Source: a bacterium
Lineage (GTDB): Bacteria; Spirochaetota; JAHITG01
NCBI GenBank assembly: GCA_028711675.1
Contig: JAQTRT010000001.1
Location: forward strand, 1 to 47,723
Reading direction: 5' to 3'
DNA: 47,723 bases
Positions 41,945 to 47,723 of the stretch are shown here, in pieces. Positions within the stretch are counted from its first letter, which is position 1, and every line of letters begins with the position of its first letter. Both the position numbers and the translations under genes were made by a program. The notes beneath the pieces were generated by a model, which saw nothing but the letters and a program-made list of their open reading frames with translations, had not been told where the DNA came from and did not search any database.

Positions 41945-42694
41945 ATGATTGATGATGTGATAAGGAAAAAGTTCGACATCATCATCTTTATCGGCCGGCC
42001 GGGAGCAGGCAAGTCCGAAGTGATCGACTTTTTGAAACAGGTCCCTCTTGCCCGGCGTAAAAAGATATTTCATATTGCCAGGATCATGGAGATGGATGAT
42101 TTCAATTTTCTGATCCAGCGCGGTTCCAGGGATGATGTCCGGGAAAAGAAAGGACAGGCCCGGCTCGATACGCTCAGGGGGAAGCACTCCAGTTACCGTG
42201 TGAAATCCCGGATGACCTATGTCATGCTGACCCGGGATATCAACCAGTATTTTCTCCGTCATTACGATTCAGAACGGTTCTATGATTATAATACCCTTTT
42301 CCTGGAATTTTCCCGCGGAGGCAGACAAGCTTATCAGCAGACCCTGGAACAGCTCGATCCGCGGATCCTGAAAAGGGCAGTCCTGTTATACATCAGGGTC
42401 TCTTTTAGGGAATCCATGCGGAAGAACAAGAAGAGGTTTGATCCAGGCCGGGCGGATAGTATCCTGTACCATAAGGTCCCGTATCAGGTCATGCTCACTT
42501 ACCGTACGGATGATTGGGCCAGGATCACGGCCCGGGATAGGAATTATATTCTCCTGAACAAGCAGGTCATTCCGTACCTGGAATTCAACAATGAACCGGA
42601 AAAAACCAATGATCAGAAGAAAATAGGAATGGAATTACAAAAAGGCATTGATCATCTTTTAGACCTGTATAATAAAAAAGAGATACTGTATTGA
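41945..42694 (+). CDS. P-loop nucleoside-triphosphate-binding protein, unknown function
   Basis: 249 residues from ATG 41945. A single clear motif is Walker A IGRPGAGKSEVIDF at residues about 15-28. Later parts are rich in aromatic and basic residues (RMTYVMLTRDINQYFLRHYD; ILYHKVPYQVMLTYRTDDWA) and lack obvious Walker B, so a kinase-like protein is likely but the class is not clear. It lies 87 bases downstream of tRNA-Leu, has no Shine-Dalgarno and no clear promoter, and could be read through from the tRNA. No family is recognised. Confidence 0.72.
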   Translation: MIDDVIRKKFDIIIFIGRPGAGKSEVIDFLKQVPLARRKKIFHIARIMEMDDFNFLIQRGSRDDVREKKGQARLDTLRGKHSSYRVKSRMTYVMLTRDINQYFLRHYDSERFYDYNTLFLEFSRGGRQAYQQTLEQLDPRILKRAVLLYIRVSFRESMRKNKKRFDPGRADSILYHKVPYQVMLTYRTDDWARITARDRNYILLNKQVIPYLEFNNEPEKTNDQKKIGMELQKGIDHLLDLYNKKEILY

Positions 42695-42786
42695 AAGGAG
42701 AGCAGGGCTCAGTCCGCTGAGCATGCCTGTGAAATAAGCCCGTCACAGGGTCTGATATAAATATTTTCACCAGAAGGAGGAACATT

Positions 42787-43371
42787 ATGATTATTAGTGA
42801 GGTTGTGAAAAAAGGCTGGGCAGAGGCTAAAAAGAGCTTCTGGTTCTTTGTGGGCCTGCTCATCATTTATTTTGCCATCGTTATCGTAGCAAGCCTGCTG
42901 CTGAATAAAATAAAATATGTCGGCCAGATCATCAGTTTCCTGTTATCTTTTTACCTGTCTGTTGGCCTTATCATCATTTCCCTGAAAAAAGCCAGGGGGC
43001 AGACAGCCAGTATCGGGGACTTATTTGCCGGATTCCCGTTTTTAGCCTCGTATGCCGGTGCCAGTATTCTGTACATGTTCATCGTGATAGCGGGCATGAT
43101 ACTCCTTATCTTTCCCGGAGTGATCTGGAGCCTGAAGTATATGTTCTATCCTTATTTGATCGTGGACAAGAACATGAAGGCTGTGGAATCCCTGAAAGCC
43201 AGCGCCAAGATCACGGAAGGATCAAAGTGGGACCTGTTGGGTATTAATTTTGTGATAGGTGTGATCAGCATGTTGGGTGTCCTTTGTCTTGTGATAGGGA
43301 TGTTCTGGACCATTCCCTTATCCATGATAGCCCAGGCATTGGTCTATATGAAGTTTGCCGAGAAGCTCTGA
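42787..43371 (+). CDS. Multi-pass inner-membrane protein of unknown function
   Basis: 194 residues with four or five helices: FFVGLLIIYFAIVIVASLLL, ISFLLSFYLSVGLIIISL, SILYMFIVIAGMILLIFPGV and INFVIGVISMLGVLCLVIGM. FPGVIWSLKYMFYPYLIVDK and AVESLKASAKITEGSKWDLL resemble DUF975/GlpF-regulator-like membrane proteins, in which such motifs occur repeatedly. The start has a strong AAGGAGGAA site. It stands alone between the P-loop gene (93 bases) and the repeat protein. A perfect 15-base inverted repeat follows the stop. Confidence 0.72.
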   Translation: MIISEVVKKGWAEAKKSFWFFVGLLIIYFAIVIVASLLLNKIKYVGQIISFLLSFYLSVGLIIISLKKARGQTASIGDLFAGFPFLASYAGASILYMFIVIAGMILLIFPGVIWSLKYMFYPYLIVDKNMKAVESLKASAKITEGSKWDLLGINFVIGVISMLGVLCLVIGMFWTIPLSMIAQALVYMKFAEKL

Positions 43372-43378
43372 TCTTCAT

Positions 43379-43428
43379 AATATTCCGGATGTCTCTGTAT
43401 CTGGTTTTTCCGGGACATCCGGAATATT
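43379..43428. repeat. Perfect 15-base inverted repeat after the membrane protein gene
   Basis: AATATTCCGGATGTC (43379-43393) and its exact complement GACATCCGGAATATT (43414-43428) are separated by 20 bases. It starts eight bases after the stop and lacks a T-run, so it may be a factor-independent terminator, an RNA-stabilising hairpin or a binding site. AT-rich gene-free DNA follows to 43560 with no other feature I can support. Confidence 0.7.
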
Positions 43429-43560
43429 TCAGCTAGCACCTTATGCATTTTATTGCACTTTTCTCTTCTATAAAATATAATCGTAATTTATATAAAATAT
43501 AAAGAATCAATATACATTCTCCGATATTTATAATACTAGAATAATATTAATACATCTGTT

Positions 43561-43577
43561 TTGGCATAAAAAATGCA
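43561..43577 (+). promoter_or_regulatory. Sigma-54-type (-24/-12) promoter candidate
   Basis: TTGGCATAAAAAATGCA has GG and GC exactly ten bases apart (GG at 43563-43564, GC at 43575-43576), the spacing of sigma-54 promoters, and matches most of the TTGGCA / TTGCA elements. The expected start is near 43588. No activator or rpoN gene is in the window. Confidence 0.5.
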
Positions 43578-43582
43578 ATAAA

Positions 43583-43611
43583 ATATGGTTGTTCCAGGTG
43601 AAGAACCATAT
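43583..43611 (+). promoter_or_regulatory. Hairpin in the leader of the giant repeat protein
   Basis: ATATGGTT (43583-43590) pairs with AACCATAT (43604-43611). After one mismatch three more pairs follow, closing a five-base loop CAGGT. It lies between the predicted transcription start and the ribosome site (GGAG at 43616-43619). It may be an operator or an RNA stabiliser; no known riboswitch fits. Confidence 0.55.
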
Positions 43612-43631
43612 TTACGGAGAGAACAGATTTG

Positions 43632-46600
43632 ATGAAAGGCGTATTTACTTTTATAGCACGAACTTTCCTTTTGTTCTTGATAAGTGTGTTTATTATAGGA
43701 AATCTTGCCTGGCCGGCTTCGCTATATTTTCAAGAAACCTTTGATGATGTTAACAGCGTGAATGCCAGATGGTCAACTAATTTTCATTACGGCCGGAGCG
43801 GGGTTTTCTTTCCGCCGCTGGCCGGTGAAAGCGGACAGCCAGCCCGGACAAGTAAATTCGCTGTTATCAATAATCAGGCCTGTTTCACAGGCGCAGTCCA
43901 GTCCCACTGGGAGTATAATAACCTGACGGATGACTGGTATACGACTTACTGGTGCGGGAATGCCATCAAGCTTACCAATGCATCCGGGTCTCAGACGTTC
44001 ACGGCTTCAGGGACAGATCCGTTCGGCTTCGAGGTGATCCGGACATGGGCCAGGCTGGACCCCTGTAATGAAGATTATTCCACAAGCCCCATGTATGATG
44101 ATAACCAGTCCGGTGCGGTAGAAGGGAATATCTGGCTGGCCGTGGATAACGGTATATCCGGGACCGTGGAATACCAGAATTTTGATGATTCAGTCTGCAT
44201 GTATGAGATGTACCGGTACGGCGTGAACACCAATAATTTCCTGGGCGGTTTTCGCAGCCAGTGGGGATATTATATTTTTGCCCAGAACCGTTTCGATCTT
44301 CAGAATGTCCCTTATTCCAAAGGCACACTGGACCTGGTTAATAACGTCACTTACGGACTGGAGAAGAATTATGAGAACGAGTGGGCCGGGAACATCAATA
44401 CCGATTGTTCCAATGCCAATCCTGTGGGGCTGAAAATCACGCATGACGGCAGTAAATTAAGGTTCTATATCAATCCCAATCCGTATCATGACGTTTCCAA
44501 TCCTTATCCCAATGAGTATTGTCTTGTGGGTCAGGTTGCTGTGGGGTGGAACTCGGGTATGAGGATCATGCTGGGTCACGGGTCCCATTACCATGCCACG
44601 GACCTGGAGGATGTACGGTACGACAACCTCCTTATCCGGACCGTAGCGGATACAGTTACCTCCGAAATCTATCCTGCGAAAGTGACGACCAATAAAAAGA
44701 TCGATTTCACCTATATCATCAAACCTTCTTTCAGGATGACAGATTCCGGCATCGCTGAACTGAAGATCGTCAAGCCCTCTTCCTATGCAGGTTCATGGAG
44801 CAATGTTCAGGTTTTTTCGGAATGGGGGGATTCTGTTAATGATAATAACATATCACGCATGTCCAATATTTTTTCCGGTTCACCTGCACTGCAGAACGAG
44901 GTCCTGGTCGTTACCAATCATTCTGAATTGCAGTTAAGGTTCTGCCAGGTCTCAGATTCAGTGCACAGTGTAATACGGAGCAATACTCTCAACAAGCAGA
45001 TCGAAGTGCGATTCACCTTAAAAACGCCGACCACTTCTTCTCCTGTGGGCGAAAGTTTTACCGCCTATGCCAACTGCATTAAATACAGTAATACGGGGTA
45101 TACCACAAACAGTACGACTGCCGACAAACAGTTCATTTCCGGTGACGCGTCTTATACCTGTTACAGTGCACCCGCAATACGGCCGGATTTCAATTCCAGT
45201 ACGGTCAAGGTTTATACGGAACCGGCTGCCTGGAGCGGGATAACGCCCAGTCAGGTATATGTGGGATCATCTGATTTTGATTTTTTATATAATATCGTAA
45301 CCAGTACCACTAATACGGGTCCGGAGATCAGCCGGGCTTTTATTACAATACCGCCGGGTTTTAGTATCAGCAATATCTCCTCGCTCAGGATATCTTCCCC
45401 CAGTTATATCAAGGTCACCAATATCGACAGCACCAACAGGATCTATTTGAACTACAAAGGTGCCGGTGTGGAGATACCGGCTAAAGGCGGTATTGATAAC
45501 ATAGGCATAAAGATCAAATCCACACCTGTCATCGGTATCTATAAGTGGAAATCCGTTGTGGAATGCGATGTCCAGGGCACCTCCGGCCAGCTGACTAGAA
45601 CCAACGGGATCTATAAAGATCAATCTGTGTCGGTCATCCCGCCGTCACCCAATGTGACGGCTTATGAATCCATGATTGATGATAAGGTATACAGTACAGT
45701 TACCGCGAATATATATAATTACTATCTTTTGAACAACGGAGCGCCTGAGAATAAAGTAAAACTCGTGCGTATCGAGCTCCCTTCTCTGTTTTCCCGCGTG
45801 ACCAATATGAGCAGTATGATCGTTCCCTCCAGCCGGATCAAGTTCTCCAACAGCTCGCTTTGGGTTGATTATAATGGAGCCGGGACCAATATCACGGGCG
45901 GCGAGTATGACTGCATTACCTTTACGGCTGTTGACAAGGTGTCCCCCATTACTGTGACAAATGCTTCCCTCCTTTCTTATGCGGATAATTTTAACGGAGA
46001 AGGGTATAAGGCCTGCAAGGAAGGGGCGCAGACATGGGATATTTCCTTTGTCCTTCCGCCGGCCCAGGCTCAAGCATCCATCAAGACCAACGTTATTGAT
46101 GCGGTTTATACGACCAACCAATTCATCTTCAAACTGTATAATAACGGTTCAATGAGCAATGAGGTTTACCAGGCCAGGATACTGGTCCCCGGTATTTTCA
46201 CCAATATCAACAGTATCAACAGCTTGAAAACACCGCTCATTTCATTCACCAACCGCGTTATATATCTGAATTATCAGCCGGCCAAGCTGAAACCCGGAGA
46301 ACTGGACATCATTACCTTTAAAATGAAGACCAGGATCCTGTATCAGACCAATGTTGAGGTCTGGTCCCTTGTGTGCAATTCACCCTCTACCAATTATTAT
46401 CAATATACCGGCATCTTCGGGACAGAATCCAGGGTGATTTCCACGGTTTACCCGAGTGCAAAGGGAGAAGCGTATGTTGAACTGGAAGGGGAGAGTACGC
46501 CGCCCATCATCATTGATGCGAGTACAGAGACCAATTCCTTGGTTTATTATATTAAAAATTCAGGTGAATCGGGAAACGATATCAGCTTGGCCCGTATCTA

Positions 46601-47723
46601 TTTTCCCCAGACCGTTATCTCCAATGTTTTTAATTTTCAGAGTACTAATATTCTTCAAGACACCCTGAACATCAACTGGCTGAACGACGGGCCGGGATAT
46701 CGTTACCTTGTGCTGGATTACGGGCTTGACGGGCATCCTTTACAGGCAGGTGATACGGATATCATCTCATTCCGTATGCGTGATAAAATAACCGGGTTCG
46801 CAAGCTTTGTCATGTTCTCGACCATTAGCAATATCAAGGAAATAAGGACCAATTCCAACACGACTGGAAAAACCCAGCAGGTCCATATCCGTATTCCACC
46901 GGCCCTGGCAGCAGGGAATATCCTTCCCAATATCCTATATACGTCAGGCCAGACGGTGACCAATGTATTTGTATATACGGTCTCCAATAAAGGCCGGGGA
47001 AGCAATAAGATCCAGCGGATCTTTATCACGAATCAGTCGGCTCTTGCCTTACCAATGTTGAAAGTAAGCAATACATATTTCAGCGGAAGTACGGGCGTCA
47101 CCAACAGGGGAAATTCTGTTCTGATCAGTTATGCTGCGGCCGGATGGCCTTTACAGGCAAACAGTGTGGACAGGATCTATCTGACCGTGAGGAGCAGCAT
47201 CACCAGCATCACCAACGCGCGTATCGAACTGAAGGCGGATAATTATGACGGCAACCAGTTCGTGGATACATCCACTGTTTCCAACAACTCCAAGTATATT
47301 TATTTAACGGATCAGCCGCGCACCATTCTTGAACCTTCCCAGATATATACAACCTCTACGCAGAACAGTTTCGTTTATACCCTTATCAACGGAGGGACTA
47401 TGGGCCGTGTCTTGAAAAAAGCGCGGATCATATTACCAACGCCTGTTTTTATAACGAACGGTATTTCGTTCGACAGCTTTAAATGGGGAGGGGCGGTTGA
47501 AAGCAGGTCAAACAATTTCCTGGTGATAACCTATCCCGTGCCGCTGGACGCGGGCCAGTCCGACAAGATCAGTATCAATGCAAGGGATGTTTTGACAGAG
47601 GGCCAAACCAACGTTATCTGGGATGCGGAAGTGGATTATGGGGATGGTTTTGGATGGAGAAAGACCCGTCCTCTGGTGGATGGTACCAATGCCGTTCAGA
47701 TCGTCCTTCCGCCTGCCCAAGCC
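43632..47723 (+). CDS. Giant secreted repeat protein (partial, continues beyond window)
   Basis: 1364 residues in the window and still open; bases 43632-47723 are in one frame without a stop. A signal peptide (FIARTFLLFLISVFIIGNLA) precedes a jelly-roll/lectin-like domain (about 30-350; FQETFDDVNSVNARW, GLKITHDGSKLRFYINPN, ATDLEDVRYDNLLI). The rest is repeats of 132-146 residues that end in a Pro-Pro or Pro-rich strand: VIPPSPN, FVLPPAQA, VYPSAKG, IRIPPALA, YLTDQPRT and IVLPPAQA. Each repeat has Asn-rich, Ig-like beta-strand pattern (YNNG, ARILVPGIF, LNYQ), similar to DUF11/CARDB-type surface domains. It is probably a surface adhesin or stalk protein. TN dipeptides are frequent. Confidence 0.85.
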   Translation, partial: MKGVFTFIARTFLLFLISVFIIGNLAWPASLYFQETFDDVNSVNARWSTNFHYGRSGVFFPPLAGESGQPARTSKFAVINNQACFTGAVQSHWEYNNLTDDWYTTYWCGNAIKLTNASGSQTFTASGTDPFGFEVIRTWARLDPCNEDYSTSPMYDDNQSGAVEGNIWLAVDNGISGTVEYQNFDDSVCMYEMYRYGVNTNNFLGGFRSQWGYYIFAQNRFDLQNVPYSKGTLDLVNNVTYGLEKNYENEWAGNINTDCSNANPVGLKITHDGSKLRFYINPNPYHDVSNPYPNEYCLVGQVAVGWNSGMRIMLGHGSHYHATDLEDVRYDNLLIRTVADTVTSEIYPAKVTTNKKIDFTYIIKPSFRMTDSGIAELKIVKPSSYAGSWSNVQVFSEWGDSVNDNNISRMSNIFSGSPALQNEVLVVTNHSELQLRFCQVSDSVHSVIRSNTLNKQIEVRFTLKTPTTSSPVGESFTAYANCIKYSNTGYTTNSTTADKQFISGDASYTCYSAPAIRPDFNSSTVKVYTEPAAWSGITPSQVYVGSSDFDFLYNIVTSTTNTGPEISRAFITIPPGFSISNISSLRISSPSYIKVTNIDSTNRIYLNYKGAGVEIPAKGGIDNIGIKIKSTPVIGIYKWKSVVECDVQGTSGQLTRTNGIYKDQSVSVIPPSPNVTAYESMIDDKVYSTVTANIYNYYLLNNGAPENKVKLVRIELPSLFSRVTNMSSMIVPSSRIKFSNSSLWVDYNGAGTNITGGEYDCITFTAVDKVSPITVTNASLLSYADNFNGEGYKACKEGAQTWDISFVLPPAQAQASIKTNVIDAVYTTNQFIFKLYNNGSMSNEVYQARILVPGIFTNINSINSLKTPLISFTNRVIYLNYQPAKLKPGELDIITFKMKTRILYQTNVEVWSLVCNSPSTNYYQYTGIFGTESRVISTVYPSAKGEAYVELEGESTPPIIIDASTETNSLVYYIKNSGESGNDISLARIYFPQTVISNVFNFQSTNILQDTLNINWLNDGPGYRYLVLDYGLDGHPLQAGDTDIISFRMRDKITGFASFVMFSTISNIKEIRTNSNTTGKTQQVHIRIPPALAAGNILPNILYTSGQTVTNVFVYTVSNKGRGSNKIQRIFITNQSALALPMLKVSNTYFSGSTGVTNRGNSVLISYAAAGWPLQANSVDRIYLTVRSSITSITNARIELKADNYDGNQFVDTSTVSNNSKYIYLTDQPRTILEPSQIYTTSTQNSFVYTLINGGTMGRVLKKARIILPTPVFITNGISFDSFKWGGAVESRSNNFLVITYPVPLDAGQSDKISINARDVLTEGQTNVIWDAEVDYGDGFGWRKTRPLVDGTNAVQIVLPPAQA

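Noticed and set aside
43441..43631. Possible c-di-GMP (GEMM) or other riboswitch upstream of the giant gene
   Set aside because: No conserved GEMM bases or other known riboswitch pattern could be matched; only a simple hairpin is present.
45285..46121. Antisense frames within the giant repeat protein
   Set aside because: The plus-strand frame is continuous from a signal peptide with a repeat structure; the antisense frames are short and have no motif.
1..47723. Mobile elements, prophage or CRISPR array
   Set aside because: No transposase, integrase, phage structural gene, att-like direct repeat or regularly spaced repeats were seen.

Overview
The window looks like chromosomal DNA around the replication origin of a free-living, flagellated, Gram-negative-type (two-membrane) bacterium. 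Two heptosyltransferase-type GT9 enzymes, several predicted outer-membrane beta-barrels, lipoproteins and secreted proteins point to an outer membrane. fliS points to flagella. Intergenic DNA is very AT-rich and coding DNA is moderate in GC. No gene allows a confident phylum call; a spirochaete-like or candidate-phylum lineage is a guess. I see no insertion sequences, phage genes, CRISPR array or rRNA.

Layout. 1-6.4 kb: yidC (cut by the left edge, with an inserted fibronectin-III-like domain), yidD and rpmH, with no rnpA between them; a polyprenyl diphosphate synthase; an operon of alpha/beta hydrolase, DUF89 phosphatase and radical SAM protein; and tRNA-Lys(CTT). 6.1-10.2 kb: the leftward replication block dnaA-dnaN-recF-DUF721. 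10.2-10.7 kb: a gene-free AT-rich region with clustered DnaA boxes where gene direction flips. With a second box cluster between dnaA and dnaN it suggests a bipartite origin. 10.7-18.5 kb: rightward genes for a LOG-type protein, dnaE, a membrane spermidine-synthase-like protein, a YfcE-type phosphoesterase and a GT9 glycosyltransferase. 18.5-23.4 kb: an NHL-repeat secreted protein, a small membrane protein, a clostripain-type lipoprotein protease and a beta-barrel. 23.4-26.4 kb: a leftward block rplM-rpsI-recX-fliS and an RpoH-like sigma factor. 26.6-31.7 kb: a secreted GH144-like glucanase, a beta-barrel/TPR protein and a HAMP adenylate cyclase. 31.8-37.7 kb: a coiled-coil protein, a minimal FtsX-like permease with its ABC ATPase, a metallophosphoesterase, a ParB/Srx-like fusion protein, ogt, a dapL-like aminotransferase and a lipoprotein. 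37.9-43.4 kb: folK, panB, panC, a beta-barrel, a second GT9 enzyme, tRNA-Leu(CAG), an orphan P-loop protein and a membrane protein. 43.6 kb to the right edge: one very large secreted repeat protein (at least 1364 residues), preceded by a sigma-54-type promoter candidate and a hairpin.

Themes. (1) Five genes have a -35/-10 promoter so close to the first ATG that the predicted mRNA is leaderless or nearly so, while others have ordinary leaders with Shine-Dalgarno sites; many internal operon genes have no Shine-Dalgarno. (2) Several proteins have unusual architectures: FN3 in YidC, a ParB/Srx domain joined to an exported-looking domain, a beta-barrel with a TPR-like tail, and an FtsX-like permease without its large external loop. 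(3) Core replication and translation genes lie near the origin, interleaved with cell-envelope genes. All functions are assigned from motifs read by eye; no database search was run.
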